Part shown: positions 1 through 11,731 of the stretch, in pieces | Layout of the letters: each line of letters begins with the position of its first letter | Numbering within the stretch: position 1 is the stretch's first letter | Assembly (NCBI RefSeq): GCF_041200025.1 | Contig: NZ_CP165628.1 | Span: forward strand, 496,001-560,000 | Length of the DNA: 64,000 nucleotides | Origin: Rouxiella sp. WC2420 | GTDB lineage: Bacteria > Pseudomonadota > Gammaproteobacteria > Enterobacterales > Enterobacteriaceae | Direction: 5' to 3' | Made by a program: the position numbers and the translations under genes | Notes under the pieces: model-generated | Databases searched by the model: none | The model's input: the letters and a program-made list of their open reading frames with translations, nothing else | What the model was told of the DNA's origin: nothing

Positions 1-403
1 CTTGTAACAGCGACAGGGTATAGTGATAAGACGCCTGTTTCTGCTGCTCGGCAAGCTGGTGAATTGGCGATTCGCGATCCGGGTAAAAACTGCATGCTGC
101 AATAAACAGACAGCCAGGATAGCGCTCTTGCCTGACCTGCTCATTAAGAACCTTATAACGTGCCAGCAGTTTTTGCGGCGGCGTCAGGGTCTCATCAAGC
201 ATTAACTGCCGACGCCAGACCTCAATCTGCTCACCGTGATGGCGCAGGCTGTCGTAAAGCAGCGCTTCGGCATCGGGCCAGTAAAGAGTTAGCTCGTTGA
301 GAGGAACATCAACCAACTCGGCAACGGAGTCTAGCGACAAGGTTGCCAGACCGCGTTGTTCTAAAAAGTTAAGCGTTTGATCTAATACCTGTTCACGTAG
401 CAC
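1..403 (-). CDS. yjdC: TetR-family transcriptional regulator YjdC (3' end beyond window)
   Basis: The first 134 codons are visible; the C-terminus lies outside the window. Reading leftwards from a GTG at 401-403, the protein begins with a TetR-like helix-turn-helix region ([20 protein letters not shown]) and continues with WRRQLMLDE and [15 protein letters not shown]. These match my recollection of E. coli YjdC, which also lies beside dsbD. The GTG start is chosen because a strong ribosome binding site (GGAGAGGAGG) sits just upstream and the E. coli protein begins at the same place; an in-frame ATG seven codons upstream overlaps that site. The inferred role is DNA binding by the N-terminal domain, with an unknown ligand. 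The target genes cannot be read from the sequence. Confidence 0.9.
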   Translation of the reverse strand, partial: MLREQVLDQTLNFLEQRGLATLSLDSVAELVDVPLNELTLYWPDAEALLYDSLRHHGEQIEVWRRQLMLDETLTPPQKLLARYKVLNEQVRQERYPGCLFIAACSFYPDRESPIHQLAEQQKQASYHYTLSLLQ

Positions 404-545
404 TTTGTTCCTCCTCTCCTGCATGACTGGCGCCCTGAATCAGTGGGCTATCCTAAGCTCGGCCACGCCGGAAAACATGCATTTCTTGATGCTATTATCG
501 CCGCTCTAACCGATGGGTAATAATAACTCTGGGTTTCAGTTTCGT

Positions 546-2318
546 TTAAGGCTGAGTATTGTGCAAATGATTGCTGAATTCGGCGCTGTCCATAAAACCG
601 GTAACCCGTGACTGTGGGATTTCCTTACCCTCAGGCCCAAAGAATAAAATAGTCGGCAGCCCCAGCACGTTCAGGCGCTTGAGCAGTGCAGCCTGTTCAG
701 CACTATTTTGAGTGACATCCGCCTGTAATAACAAGGTGTTGGCAAGAGCGCTATGCACCTCGGGAGCCGTGAATGTGTACTTGTCGAACTCTTTACAGGC
801 GACACACCAGTCAGCGTAAAGATCTAGCATCACGCGTTTGCCGTGCGCCTGCTGCAATGCAGCATTAAGCTGTTCAACATTCTGAATTTTCTGAAAGTTA
901 AGCTTTTGAGTGGCTGACTGGGCGGCATCAGGCTGCCCAAATACCCAATCCTGCAACGGGCGACTAACAATCAGCGCAGCGGCGAGAAACACCAGCTGGA
1001 GTAGCCTGATCAGCCCGCGTGAACTTTTCAGGCTTAGCTGTAATGCCCAGCCGAAGAAGGCGATGCCGAGAATACTCCACAGCCGCAGCCCCCAGGTATC
1101 GCCCAATATTCTTTCCAGCAAAAACACCGGCAGTGCCAGAATGACAAAACCAAAGCCTTCTTTGACATAGTGCATCCACGGACCGCTTCGCGGCAGCAGA
1201 CGATTACCAAACATTGTGGCGGCGATCAGAGGGATCCCCATGCCCAGCGCGTACAGATACAGCGTGCCTGCTCCGGCCCACGGATTTCCGCTTTGTGCGA
1301 TATAAAGCAAAATAGCGCTGAGTGGCGCAGTGGTGCAAGGAGAACAAATCAGCCCGGCCAGAGCGCCCATGATAAACACGCCAATCAGCGATCCGCCTTT
1401 TTGCTCATTACTCATCAGCGCAAGCCGTGTCTGCACGGAGGAAGGGAGTTGCAGTGTAAACAGGCCGAACATCGACAGCGCCAGAGCAATAAACATCACC
1501 GACAGTGCAATCAGCACCCACGGGCTTTGCAGGGCTGCCTGAAACTGCAATCCGGCTGCGGCAACAATGACACCAAGCAGCGTGTAAGTTAGCGCCATAC
1601 CCTGCACATACAGCATGGCCAGCAAAAAGATACGTTTAAGGCTGTGTGGGCGTTCGCGGCCCAGAATAATGCTCGAAATCAACGGATACATCGGCAGTAC
1701 GCAAGGGGTAAAGGCGATACCGATACCAATAATCAAAGCCCACAGCGGTGAGAACGGCAAAGGCGTGCTCTGTGCTGCGCTTTGCACGCTAACCGAGGCT
1801 GCTGGCGTCGTAACCGTGGCGGTATTGGTATTGTCAGCTGTGCCTGAATTCGTATAAGCCGCCACCTCGGCAAGCGGGATCTCGCGCGTTTCCGGTGGAT
1901 AACAGAAACCTGCCGCCGCGCAGCCCTGATAGGTTACGCGGACTTTGGCATCGGCCTTCACCTCGCGCAGCGGGATTGAAATATTCAGCGCGTTTTTGTA
2001 GATCTCGGAATCACCGAAAAATTCGTCATGGTGCGCCAAACCTTTTGGCAAAATATACGCCGCCAATGTGGCGTTGGCGGGCACGATTTCGATTTTCTGA
2101 CGATAGAGATAGTAGCCGTCTTTTATTTGCCAGTTGAGAGCAAGATCCGAGCCTTTCTGAGAAAAATCAAAGTTGAATGCCTGATCGACAGTAACAAAAT
2201 GTGGCGTATCAGAGCCGCCAAACAGCGATGCCCGGCTGCTGGTTGTCAAAAGCAACAGGCTGCATAACAGCAGACAGCAAAGCGGGAATAATTTTTTTAA
2301 AACTCGGTAATCCGTCAC
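546..2318 (-). CDS. dsbD: Thiol:disulfide interchange protein DsbD
   Basis: An inner-membrane protein of 590 residues that passes electrons from cytoplasmic thioredoxin to periplasmic DsbC, DsbG and CcmG. The order is: signal peptide (about 1-30), periplasmic N-terminal domain with its cysteine pair (C133, C139 in [12 protein letters not shown]), a central eight-helix membrane domain with the redox cysteines C206 ([11 protein letters not shown]) and C328 ([10 protein letters not shown]), and a C-terminal thioredoxin fold with CVAC at 505-508. All six catalytic cysteines are present. The start is a GTG with a poor ribosome binding site. It overlaps the stop of a short upstream reading frame (CCC-GTGA), an arrangement expected of a coupled gene whose partner has been lost. 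In E. coli cutA and dcuA lie between aspA and dsbD; both are absent here. Confidence 0.97.
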   Translation of the reverse strand: MTDYRVLKKLFPLCCLLLCSLLLLTTSSRASLFGGSDTPHFVTVDQAFNFDFSQKGSDLALNWQIKDGYYLYRQKIEIVPANATLAAYILPKGLAHHDEFFGDSEIYKNALNISIPLREVKADAKVRVTYQGCAAAGFCYPPETREIPLAEVAAYTNSGTADNTNTATVTTPAASVSVQSAAQSTPLPFSPLWALIIGIGIAFTPCVLPMYPLISSIILGRERPHSLKRIFLLAMLYVQGMALTYTLLGVIVAAAGLQFQAALQSPWVLIALSVMFIALALSMFGLFTLQLPSSVQTRLALMSNEQKGGSLIGVFIMGALAGLICSPCTTAPLSAILLYIAQSGNPWAGAGTLYLYALGMGIPLIAATMFGNRLLPRSGPWMHYVKEGFGFVILALPVFLLERILGDTWGLRLWSILGIAFFGWALQLSLKSSRGLIRLLQLVFLAAALIVSRPLQDWVFGQPDAAQSATQKLNFQKIQNVEQLNAALQQAHGKRVMLDLYADWCVACKEFDKYTFTAPEVHSALANTLLLQADVTQNSAEQAALLKRLNVLGLPTILFFGPEGKEIPQSRVTGFMDSAEFSNHLHNTQP

Positions 2319-2519
2319 GGGAGCGTTTTCTCTATATATGTCGATAAGGCGTTGCTGATTTCAATCGCCTGTTTTTTAACCCGCGATTATAACCGTCATC
2401 GGGGAATACGAGAACGGTAGGGGCCAGGTATTAAGATTCTTTACACTGAAAATAAGGCAAACCAACGAGATAAGTGCCCGCAAAACTGTTAGAGAATGAT
2501 GCCGCTGCCTATATGGCGG

Positions 2520-2557
2520 AAAAAAAAGGCGCGAGGTAGATTTAAACCTCGCGCCTT
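2520..2557 (-). terminator. Rho-independent terminator of aspA
   Basis: On the minus strand a 12-bp stem (AAGGCGCGAGGT paired with ACCTCGCGCCTT, 7-nt loop) is followed by a run of eight T. It begins about 18 nt after the aspA stop codon, so aspA is transcribed alone and not together with dsbD. Confidence 0.9.
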
Positions 2558-2575
2558 CAGCTGTTACCAAAAAAT

Positions 2576-4012
2576 TTATTGCTCGTTTTCGTCGGTGTAG
2601 CGTTTTGCCTTGTAGGCCGGATGCATCAGGTTCTCGATAGAGAAAATATCATCCAGCTCGGCCTCGGTCAGTAACCCACGTTCCAACACCACTTCGCGCA
2701 CGCTTTTACCGGTTTCTGCGCAAATCTTGCCAACAATGTCGCCATTGTGGTGGCCGATAAACGGATTCAGATAGGTGACAATGCCGATCGAGTTAAAGAC
2801 ATAGAATTCGCAAACTTCTTTGTTGGCGGTAATGCCATTAATGCATTTTTCCAGCAGGTTGTAGCAGGCGTTGGTCAGAATATGAATTGACTCGAACATT
2901 GCCTGGCCGATAACCGGCTCCATTACGTTAAGCTGCAATTGTCCTGCTTCTGCCGCCATCGTGACACAAACGTCGTTGCCGATGACCTTGAAGCATACCT
3001 GATTCACCACTTCGGGGATCACAGGATTGACCTTGGCAGGCATGATTGACGAACCAGCCTGCAATTCAGGCAGGTTGATTTCATTCAGACCAGCGCGCGG
3101 CCCGGAAGACAGCAGGCGAAGGTCGTTACAGATTTTAGACAGCTTGACCGCCAGGCGTTTTAGCGAGCTGTGCACCATCACGTAAGCGCCACAGTCAGAG
3201 GTTGCTTCAATCAGGTCTTCCGCTGGCACACACGGCAGATTGCTGACTTCTGCCAGCTTCTGTACCGCCAGCGCCTGATAGCCTTCCGGCGTATTCAAAC
3301 GAGTACCGATTGCGGTCGCGCCGAGGTTAACTTCGAGCAGCAATTCGCCGGTACGCAGCAGATTACGGGTTTCTTCTTTTAGCAGAACGTTGAAGGCGTG
3401 GAACTCCTGACCCAGCGTCATCGGCACTGCGTCTTGCAACTGAGTACGACCCATCTTAAGAATTTTTGCGAACTCAACCGCCTTACGCTCAAAACCGTCA
3501 CCCAGCTGGGCAATGGCGTCAATCAGCTTTAACTGTGAAGAGTAGACCGCCAGACGGAAGCCGGTCGGGTAGGCATCGTTGGTGGACTGGCATTTGTTCA
3601 GATGGTCGTTGGGGTTGAGGAATTGGTAATCACCTTTCTGGTGCCCCATCAGCTCGAGACCAATGTTCGCCAACACCTCATTGGTGTTCATGTTAACGGA
3701 GGTACCGGCACCGCCCTGGAAAACATCGATCGGGAACTGATCCATGCATTTCCCTTTGTCCAACACTTCATCACAAGCCTGAATAATGATGTCGGCTATT
3801 TTACGCGGGATAGTCTGCAGCTCTTTATTAGCTAATGCGGCAGCTTTCTTGACCATCACCATGCCCCGGACAAACTCGGGAACATCGCTGATTTTAGTGT
3901 TACTGATATAAAAGTTTTCAACAGCGCGCAGGGTATGGATACCCCAGTAAGCATCGGCAGGGACTTCACGTGTACCCAGCAGATCTTCCTCGATACGTAT
4001 CGTATTTGACAT
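2576..4012 (-). CDS. aspA: Aspartate ammonia-lyase
   Basis: Deaminates L-aspartate to fumarate and ammonia in the cytoplasm, feeding fumarate respiration or the TCA cycle. The 478 residues equal the E. coli length and are nearly identical to it from end to end. The fumarase/aspartase signature [11 protein letters not shown] is intact and supplies the flexible catalytic loop serine, and [10 protein letters not shown], another conserved active-site region, is also present. A perfect CRP palindrome lies about 180 bp upstream, in line with the known catabolite control of aspA. The usual partner dcuA (C4-dicarboxylate antiporter) is missing downstream; a terminator and then dsbD follow instead. 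Confidence 0.98.
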   Translation of the reverse strand: MSNTIRIEEDLLGTREVPADAYWGIHTLRAVENFYISNTKISDVPEFVRGMVMVKKAAALANKELQTIPRKIADIIIQACDEVLDKGKCMDQFPIDVFQGGAGTSVNMNTNEVLANIGLELMGHQKGDYQFLNPNDHLNKCQSTNDAYPTGFRLAVYSSQLKLIDAIAQLGDGFERKAVEFAKILKMGRTQLQDAVPMTLGQEFHAFNVLLKEETRNLLRTGELLLEVNLGATAIGTRLNTPEGYQALAVQKLAEVSNLPCVPAEDLIEATSDCGAYVMVHSSLKRLAVKLSKICNDLRLLSSGPRAGLNEINLPELQAGSSIMPAKVNPVIPEVVNQVCFKVIGNDVCVTMAAEAGQLQLNVMEPVIGQAMFESIHILTNACYNLLEKCINGITANKEVCEFYVFNSIGIVTYLNPFIGHHNGDIVGKICAETGKSVREVVLERGLLTEAELDDIFSIENLMHPAYKAKRYTDENEQ

Positions 4013-4192
4013 GAGAACCTTCTTTTTGGTGCTGAACAGTTACAGGCTGATTAGAGTTATGTTACAGACGCTGGACTAGATAAAATATTACACCATGCGA
4101 CGCGGCTGCGGGTGGGATCATATGCTGCTTGGCGCGAAATGCACACTTTAAGTGCATTGCATCGTGGCTTAAATACCAAAGGTTTATGGTTT

Positions 4193-4208
4193 TGTGAAAT
4201 TTCTCACA
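4193..4208. promoter_or_regulatory. Perfect CRP-binding palindrome between aspA and fxsA
   Basis: TGTGA-AATTTC-TCACA matches the CRP consensus TGTGA-N6-TCACA at all ten conserved positions. It lies in the 368-bp space between the divergent genes aspA (start at 4012) and fxsA (start at 4381). CRP activation of aspA is established in E. coli; which promoter is served here is inferred. The rest of the gap shows no further gene. Confidence 0.85.
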
Positions 4209-4380
4209 ATAAATCACTCCGACCAATTTAAATCTTACCCACAGGTTGAAAACTCCCCTTAACGATACCATCTCAATGGAGTTAGTCCTCATAGGATAAG
4301 CCTATGGAGACCCCATTACAGAGTTCTGAATCGATGTCGTAAAGGATATTTTCAGAACTTCTTATTACAAGGAGAGCGCT

Positions 4381-4863
4381 GTGCGCTGGTTACCCCTTTT
4401 AGTGTTATTTCTATTGGCTTACATAGAAATAACCATATTCATTAAAGTTGCTGCTGCGATAGGCGTGGCAATGACTCTGCTGCTGGTGGTATTTACCTCC
4501 TGCGTCGGGGTGTCGCTGGTGCGAAATCAGGGCATGAAGACTATTTTCCAGATGCAGCAGAAAATGGCGCTGGGTGAAAGCCCGGCGGCTGAAATGGTCA
4601 AAAGTGTTTCCTTGGTATTGGCCGGTTTTTTGCTGGTAATACCTGGCTTCTTCACTGATATTCTCGGCCTGCTGCTTTTACTGCCGCCGGTGCAAAAATT
4701 GCTGACCCTGAGGCTGTTGCCGCATTTACGGGTCTATCGCCCCGGCGGTGCCGGCCCAACGGCAGGCAATACTTTTGAAGGCGAATTTCAGCGCAAGGAT
4801 GAAAACCCCGAGCGTTTGATTCGCCCGTATGATGAAGATCGACACGATCCCAAGGATCATTAA
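4381..4863 (+). CDS. fxsA: FxsA family membrane protein
   Basis: A 160-residue inner-membrane protein starting at a GTG preceded by AAGGAGAGCGCT. Hydrophobic stretches span roughly residues 3-45 and 78-105, and the tail is short and polar. In E. coli, overproduction of FxsA relieves exclusion of phage T7 in F-plasmid cells; its normal role is unknown. The position between aspA and groES is the same as in E. coli. It is transcribed divergently from aspA and ends about 40 bp before the groE promoter. Confidence 0.93.
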   Translation: MRWLPLLVLFLLAYIEITIFIKVAAAIGVAMTLLLVVFTSCVGVSLVRNQGMKTIFQMQQKMALGESPAAEMVKSVSLVLAGFLLVIPGFFTDILGLLLLLPPVQKLLTLRLLPHLRVYRPGGAGPTAGNTFEGEFQRKDENPERLIRPYDEDRHDPKDH

Positions 4864-4901
4864 GTCGGCAGACAGGGAAAAACAAAAATTTTTCTTTTCT
4901 G

Positions 4902-4932
4902 CCCTTGAAGGGGCGCGGAATGCCCCCATTAA
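4902..4932 (+). promoter_or_regulatory. Sigma-32 heat-shock promoter of groES-groEL
   Basis: CCCTTGAA at 4902-4909 and CCCCATTAA at 4924-4932, with 14 bp between CTTGAA and CCCCAT, match the RpoH consensus closely. It lies about 90 bp before the groES start codon, as in other enterobacteria. Confidence 0.92.
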
Positions 4933-5313
<381 letters not shown>

Positions 5314-5341
5314 TCGCCTCATATCACTTTTTCTGAACTGA

Positions 5342-7009
<1,668 letters not shown>

Positions 7010-7073
7010 TCATCCCCCGGCAGCTTATCTGCTGAATTCCGGCGGCGTTTCGATGCCGTTGGAGTTAAAGAAG

Positions 7074-7102
7074 CCCGGCCTTTTTAGGTCGGGTTTTTTT
7101 TT
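7074..7102 (+). terminator. Rho-independent terminator of groESL
   Basis: Stem CCCGGCC/GGTCGGG with a 6-nt loop, followed by nine T, about 65 nt after the groEL stop codon. Confidence 0.88.
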
Positions 7103-7303
7103 ATTTGTACCTTTATTCCGCGCTGTTAAGTAAGATAAGTCTCATCGTCCAGATCAAATAACGTGTAAACTAGTGGCGCGCTCTGCCACGGGTTCGTGTC
7201 AGATAATGCGTTGAATTCTGGGTAAACTCGGCAACGGATGCCTTAGATTGCGAAATGTTATCTGATAGGCGTTAGGTTCTTCTCAACACAAATGGGGAAA
7301 GAG

Positions 7304-7648
7304 ATGCGGATTAAAATGTTGCTTGGCCTTTCGGCAGTCATGCTGCTGGCAGGTTGCAGCACAGCACACCAATTAAGCTCTGCCGGTCAGCAGGTGAAAT
7401 TCACCGATGACAAACCGAGCAGCCACTGTCAGCTACTGGGAACCGTGACCGGTGCTCAAAGTAACTGGATGTCAGGCACCTCGGGTGATGGCAGTTCCAT
7501 GCGCGGTGCTGCAAACGACCTGCGTAACAAGGCGGCAGACATGGGCGGTAATACTATTTATGGTGCCAATAGCCCAACGCAGAGTGTTTTCTCCAGCTTT
7601 GCGCCGCTGGACAGCAAAATGGTCGGACAGGTTTATAAGTGCCCGTAA
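7304..7648 (+). CDS. yjeI: DUF4156 lipoprotein YjeI
   Basis: A small predicted lipoprotein of 114 residues. The signal peptide ends in the lipobox LLAGC, so acylation at cysteine 18 is expected. The mature part carries SMRGAANDLRNKAADMGGN and ends with VGQVYKCP, both characteristic of the DUF4156 family and of E. coli YjeI, which also follows groEL. The start at 7304 is preferred over the in-frame ATG at 7292, because the GGGGAAAG between them serves as its ribosome binding site and the E. coli protein starts there. The function is unknown. Confidence 0.88.
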   Translation: MRIKMLLGLSAVMLLAGCSTAHQLSSAGQQVKFTDDKPSSHCQLLGTVTGAQSNWMSGTSGDGSSMRGAANDLRNKAADMGGNTIYGANSPTQSVFSSFAPLDSKMVGQVYKCP

Positions 7649-7676
7649 GCGGCCAGAACTGATAGCGCTAGCCAAT

Positions 7677-7706
7677 AAAAAAGGGATGCCAACGGGCATC
7701 CCTTTT
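7677..7706. terminator. Bidirectional terminator between yjeI and epmB
   Basis: The inverted repeat AAAAGGGATGCC / GGCATCCCTTTT has a 4-nt loop and A/T tracts on both sides. It lies between two convergent genes and can serve both strands. Confidence 0.88.
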
Positions 7707-7738
7707 GCTTTCTTTTTAAATGACACAGTGACAAAAAG

Positions 7739-8767
7739 TCAGGACTGAGTCAGGCGTAAATCCAGCGGTGTTTTACTCGGCTCACCGCCGATTTCACGCG
7801 TCAGTGTTGGCACCAGGTAGCCCGAAACGCGACTCAACAGACCTTTTATCAGCATCCGCGCCTCTTCGTCTTCGACCATAAAGTGCGCCGCGCCCTGAAC
7901 TTTGTCCAAAACGTGGATGTAGTACGGAAGGATACCGGCATCGAACAGCGCATTGCTTAGCATTGCCAGCTTGTCGGCACAGTCATTCACGCCACGCAGC
8001 AAAACGCTCTGGTTGAGCAGCGTGACACCGGCTTTTTTCAGACGCGTCATGCTGTCTCGAAGTGCGTCATCTATTTCATTGGCGTGATTAATATGGGTCA
8101 CCAACAACACCTGCAGACGTGATTCGCTTAGTCGCTGGCAAAGTTCCCGAGTGATACGTGCAGGGATAACCACCGGCAGACGTGTATGAATTCGCAGGCG
8201 TTTTATATGCGGTATCTCCTCAAGCCGGGTGATTAACCAGTCGAGTTCGTGGTCTTTAGCCATCAGCGGATCACCACCGGAGAAAATTATTTCATCCAGT
8301 TCTGGCTGAGTGCGGATATACTCCAGCGCCTGAGACCAGTTATTTTTGTTTCCCTGATTTTCCTGATAGGGGAAATGGCGTCTGAAGCAGTAGCGACAGT
8401 TCACCGCACAGCCGCCTTTGACCAGCAGCAACGCGCGATTGCGATACTTGTGCAACAACCCCGGCACCACGCTTTTTTGTTCATCCAGCGGGTCGGTGCT
8501 ATAGCCAGGTGCCGTGATGAATTCCTCACGGGCAGTCAGTACCTGCAAAAGTAACGGGTCTTGTGGATCGCCCGGCTGCATGCGTGCAACAAATGCGCGA
8601 GGCACGCGCAACGGGAATAAACGACGGGCATCGTGGCCCTGCTGCAGTTCTGCATGATCGTTAAGTGCCAGAAGAGTAAGCAGTTCATCCGGGTCCGTAA
8701 TTACATCGCCGAGTTGATACAACCAATCTTCTCTAAATGGCGTATTTAGGGTTACAATGTGTGCCAT
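7739..8767 (-). CDS. epmB: EF-P (R)-beta-lysine modification enzyme EpmB, a lysine 2,3-aminomutase
   Basis: A radical-SAM, PLP-dependent enzyme of 342 residues that converts (S)-alpha-lysine to (R)-beta-lysine for EF-P modification. The radical-SAM cluster motif CxxxCxxC is at C120, C124 and C127 ([13 protein letters not shown]), followed by the SAM-binding FSGGDPL. It is divergent from efp, with only 41 bp between the start codons, so the two genes share a very short control region. With efp and epmA the whole EF-P beta-lysylation system lies within 4 kb. Confidence 0.97.
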   Translation of the reverse strand: MAHIVTLNTPFREDWLYQLGDVITDPDELLTLLALNDHAELQQGHDARRLFPLRVPRAFVARMQPGDPQDPLLLQVLTAREEFITAPGYSTDPLDEQKSVVPGLLHKYRNRALLLVKGGCAVNCRYCFRRHFPYQENQGNKNNWSQALEYIRTQPELDEIIFSGGDPLMAKDHELDWLITRLEEIPHIKRLRIHTRLPVVIPARITRELCQRLSESRLQVLLVTHINHANEIDDALRDSMTRLKKAGVTLLNQSVLLRGVNDCADKLAMLSNALFDAGILPYYIHVLDKVQGAAHFMVEDEEARMLIKGLLSRVSGYLVPTLTREIGGEPSKTPLDLRLTQS

Positions 8768-8808
8768 TTTTTTGGCTAAGCTACCAGTTTAAAATTAAGA
8801 GGGCCATC

Positions 8809-9375
8809 ATGGCGACTTATTCTAGCAACGATTTCCGTCCGGGTCTTAAAATCATGTTCGAGAGCGAGCCTTATGCTATCGAATCAAGTGAATTTGTTAA
8901 GCCGGGCAAGGGCCAGGCATTCGCGCGTGTTAAAATGCGTCGTCTGCTGACCGGTTCTCGCGTCGAGAAAACCTTCAAGTCTACCGACTCTTGTGAAGGC
9001 GCGGACGTTGTTGATACCAACATGAACTACCTGTACAACGACGGTGAGTTCTACCACTTCATGCACCCTGAGACTTTCGAGCAGCACGGTGTTGAAGAGA
9101 AAACCGTTTCTGACGCGGCTAAATGGCTGCAAGACAACGCGGAATGTATCGTGACTCTGTGGGACGGTCGTCCTATCGCCGTTCAGCCACCGAATTTCAT
9201 CGAAGCTGAAATCGTTGAAACTGACCCAGGTCTGAAAGGTGACACTGCAGGTACCGGCGGCAAGCCTGCTACTCTGTCCACTGGCGCCGTAGTTAAGGTT
9301 CCATTGTTCGTACAGATCGGTGAAGTTGTTCGCGTTGACACCCGTTCTGGCGAATACGTTTCTCGCGTTAAGTAA
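8809..9375 (+). CDS. efp: Translation elongation factor P
   Basis: A 188-residue factor that relieves ribosome stalling at polyproline. The lysine that is beta-lysylated is K34, in the loop VKPGKGQAF. The start at 8809 ([12 protein letters not shown]) matches the family; the reading frame is open upstream to 8737, but that part overlaps the epmB start and is not conserved. The neighbouring epmB and epmA encode its modification enzymes. Confidence 0.98.
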   Translation: MATYSSNDFRPGLKIMFESEPYAIESSEFVKPGKGQAFARVKMRRLLTGSRVEKTFKSTDSCEGADVVDTNMNYLYNDGEFYHFMHPETFEQHGVEEKTVSDAAKWLQDNAECIVTLWDGRPIAVQPPNFIEAEIVETDPGLKGDTAGTGGKPATLSTGAVVKVPLFVQIGEVVRVDTRSGEYVSRVK

Positions 9376-9399
9376 TTTTCGCCCAAACGTATGATAAAG

Positions 9400-9432
9400 A
9401 GCCTCTGCATTGATGTTTTGCAGGGGCTTATT
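9400..9432 (+). terminator. Possible weak terminator after efp
   Basis: A 10-bp stem (AGCCTCTGCA/TGCAGGGGCT, one G-U pair) lies about 25 nt after the efp stop. It is followed only by TATTT, so termination is plausible but weak. Confidence 0.5.
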
Positions 9433-9616
9433 TCCAGAGCAGGCTGACCACAGAGTCGGCGTTCTCCGCCTGGTGTATGGTTTTACTTTGATTAATTTTT
9501 ATATTCTGCAGTACTTCTTATTGAACCTAAGACTCCCTCAATCAGTCTTCTCTGGGCGCGGAATTAACTACACCTAAAATGTCTTACTTTACATTCTCTA
9601 ATAGGAAGGTTTTTTT

Positions 9617-9748
9617 ATGTTTAAGAAAAGTATTCTTGCCATCATTTCTGTGTTGCTGCTTGCCAGCCTGCTGAGCGGCTGCAATACCTTCCGCGGCATG
9701 GGCGAGGATATATCGTCAGGTGGCCGTGCAATTTCACGCGCAGCCTAG
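9617..9748 (+). CDS. ecnB: Entericidin-family small lipoprotein
   Basis: A 43-residue lipoprotein (begins [20 protein letters not shown]). The lipobox LLSGC is followed by [20 protein letters not shown], the characteristic short mature part of entericidins A and B. A ribosome binding site (GGAAGG) lies 9 nt upstream. Entericidin B is a small bacteriolytic lipoprotein induced in stationary phase in E. coli. Only one entericidin gene is present here rather than the ecnA-ecnB pair, so assignment to B rather than A is tentative. The neighbour blc and position after efp match E. coli. Confidence 0.88.
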   Translation: MFKKSILAIISVLLLASLLSGCNTFRGMGEDISSGGRAISRAA

Positions 9749-9774
9749 CACTGATTTAAAAGCCGATGGTATAA

Positions 9775-9802
9775 GGGTGACAACCGTTTTGCAGTGTCAC
9801 CC
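9775..9802. terminator. Stem-loop between ecnB and blc
   Basis: GGGTGACA pairs perfectly with TGTCACCC across a 12-nt loop, between convergent genes. There is no T run on either strand, so it is either a weak terminator or an mRNA 3' end structure. Confidence 0.45.
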
Positions 9803-9811
9803 CCTGGCAAA

Positions 9812-10348
9812 TTACTGCGTCGCTTTTGACTGATCGACCCACACCAGCTTGTTGGTATCAAAACCGTAATGCTGAGCGGTCTCAAGCAAATGCTGTTTCA
9901 CGCCTGGCTGAAGCTGAGGGGTTCTTGAAAGGATCCACAGGTAGCTTTTATCCGGGCCGCAGACCAAAGCATACTGATAATCCTTGTCCAGCTCGATTAC
10001 GTTATAGCCTCCGTAGAAGGGGCCAAAGAATGAGACTTTAAGCGCGGCTCTGGAAGTTGGGCCGGTAAAATAGCCTTTGCCTTCACTTTGCTGCCATTTG
10101 TTTTTCTCTGGGTTAAATCCGCGATTGATAACTTTTACGCCGCCGTCGTTGCGCAGGCTGTAATTAGCTGTCACTTGTTGTAGGCCGGATTCAAAACTGT
10201 GGTCGAGTCGCGCGACTTCATACCAGCTTCCCAGATATCGATTCAATTCAAAATTATTTACCACTTTGACGTTGTCAGGCGGAGTAATGCTGCAGCCGAC
10301 TGAAAGTAATGCAGAAACAATAACACCCATTTTTGACCAGATACGCAT
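9812..10348 (-). CDS. blc: Outer-membrane lipoprotein Blc (bacterial lipocalin)
   Basis: A 178-residue lipocalin. The signal peptide ends in the lipobox (LLSVGC), giving an acylated mature protein. The lipocalin signature LGSWYEVARLDHSFE lies in the first strand, and the second conserved region YLWILSRTPQL precedes the C-terminal helix. Blc binds lysophospholipids and is thought to act in outer-membrane lipid storage or repair. The ribosome binding site is AAGGGAAG. It is convergent with ecnB, as in E. coli, but the sugE and ampC-frd genes that flank blc there are missing. Confidence 0.96.
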   Translation of the reverse strand: MRIWSKMGVIVSALLSVGCSITPPDNVKVVNNFELNRYLGSWYEVARLDHSFESGLQQVTANYSLRNDGGVKVINRGFNPEKNKWQQSEGKGYFTGPTSRAALKVSFFGPFYGGYNVIELDKDYQYALVCGPDKSYLWILSRTPQLQPGVKQHLLETAQHYGFDTNKLVWVDQSKATQ

Positions 10349-10455
10349 AGTCTTCCCTTTCTTATGTTGAAGTTTAATTGTAGCTAATGGAAATTTGTTT
10401 GCCCGTCGCGATGCGAGTAGACTGCATGCCCTGTCTGATATTGGAGTAAGTCATC

Positions 10456-11433
10456 ATGAGCGAAACAGCAAGCTGGCAACCCAGTGCATCTATCGCCAAT
10501 TTGTTGAAGCGTGCGGCAATCCTTGCTGAAATTCGGCGTTTTTTCAGCGATCGCGGCGTTCTGGAGGTGGAAACACCGACCATGAGCCAGGCGACGATTA
10601 CCGACATTCACCTGTTTCCTTTTGAAACTCGCTTTGTCGGTCCGGGCGCGGCTGAAGGCATGACACTTTACATGATGACCAGCCCGGAATATCACATGAA
10701 ACGCCTGCTTGCGGCGGGAAGCGGGCCTATCTACCAGATGGGGCGCAGTTTCCGCAATGAAGAGGCGGGTCGTTACCATAATCCGGAATTTACTATGCTC
10801 GAGTGGTATCGTCCGCGTTATGACATGTATCGCCTGATGAATGAGGTGGATGACCTGCTACAGCAGATCCTCGACTGCAATGCGGCAGAAACCGTGTCCT
10901 ATCAGCAGGTATTTATTCGCCATCTTGAGGTTGATCCGTTGTCAGCCGATAAAGCCCAGCTGCGCGAAGCTGCGGCAAAATTGGATCTTTCCAATATCGC
11001 CGACGAAGAAGAAGATCGCGACACCTTGCTTCAATTGCTGTTTGCGATGGGAGTAGAACCCCATATTGGCCGCGACAAGCCGACTTTTGTTTATCATTTC
11101 CCCGCAACTCAGGCCTCTCTGGCAGAGATCAGCACTGAAGATCACCGCGTAGCCGAGCGTTTTGAGGTGTATTACAAAGGCGTTGAACTGGCAAACGGCT
11201 TCCGCGAATTGACCGATGGCCGCGAGCAGCGTCAGCGCTTTGAGCAGGATAACCGTAAGCGCGCTGCGCGTGGCCTGCCACAGCATCCAATCGACAACAA
11301 CCTGTTAGCGGCTCTCGAGCACGGCATGCCGGAATGCTCTGGGGTTGCACTAGGCGTAGATCGCCTGATTATGATTGCGCTGGGGGCTGAGAACCTCAGC
11401 GACGTGCTGGCATTCCCTGTAACGCGTGCCTGA
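10456..11433 (+). CDS. epmA: EF-P lysine ligase EpmA (PoxA/GenX)
   Basis: A 325-residue paralogue of class II lysyl-tRNA synthetase that lacks the anticodon-binding domain. It activates (R)-beta-lysine with ATP and attaches it to K34 of EF-P. Class II motif 2 ([19 protein letters not shown]) and motif 3 ([15 protein letters not shown]) are intact, and the length equals E. coli EpmA. It is a single-gene unit closed by a strong terminator. Confidence 0.97.
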   Translation: MSETASWQPSASIANLLKRAAILAEIRRFFSDRGVLEVETPTMSQATITDIHLFPFETRFVGPGAAEGMTLYMMTSPEYHMKRLLAAGSGPIYQMGRSFRNEEAGRYHNPEFTMLEWYRPRYDMYRLMNEVDDLLQQILDCNAAETVSYQQVFIRHLEVDPLSADKAQLREAAAKLDLSNIADEEEDRDTLLQLLFAMGVEPHIGRDKPTFVYHFPATQASLAEISTEDHRVAERFEVYYKGVELANGFRELTDGREQRQRFEQDNRKRAARGLPQHPIDNNLLAALEHGMPECSGVALGVDRLIMIALGAENLSDVLAFPVTRA

Positions 11434-11456
11434 TTGACGTTGCGCGTCTGTAAAAT

Positions 11457-11489
11457 AATCCTGGCCTGTAAGCGGTCAGGATTTTTTTT
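11457..11489 (+). terminator. Rho-independent terminator of epmA
   Basis: Stem AATCCTGGCC/GGTCAGGATT with a 7-nt loop and a long T run, about 25 nt after the epmA stop codon. Confidence 0.9.
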
Positions 11490-11518
11490 ATCCTGATTCA
11501 ATGCTCACTCTGACCCAT

Positions 11519-11535
11519 TGCACATTAACAGTGCG
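11519..11535. promoter_or_regulatory. Putative NtrC-type enhancer site
   Basis: TGCAC-ATTAACA-GTGCG matches the NtrC dyad TGCAC-N7-GTGCA with one mismatch. It lies about 180 bp upstream of the predicted sigma-54 transcription start, a usual enhancer distance. It is inferred from the motif only. Confidence 0.5.
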
Positions 11536-11676
11536 AATTGGGCTTAATTTTGCACCTTATGAAACAAAAGTATGCAAATGATAATTTCATGATTTTAAAG
11601 TTTCAGGAAAAAATCATCTCGCCAAAGCCTGATAATTCGCGATGTTGCGAGCCGTGCAGTGAATTTTTCCTTCGGG

Positions 11677-11692
11677 TGGCCTGGTTTATGCA
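11677..11692 (+). promoter_or_regulatory. Putative sigma-54 promoter of the purine permease
   Basis: TGGCCTGGTTTATGCA has GG and GC separated by exactly 10 bp, as required for the -24/-12 elements (consensus TGGCACG-N4-TTGCA). It lies 40 bp before the permease start codon. With the upstream NtrC-like dyad it suggests expression under nitrogen limitation. Confidence 0.5.
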
Positions 11693-11731
11693 TAACAAGA
11701 TTAATTACTCCCCTTATTGCGGAACCTTTTT

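Noticed and set aside
4062-4292. A 76-codon open frame upstream of aspA on the minus strand
   Set aside because: It spans the CRP site and control region, has no ribosome binding site and no family resemblance.
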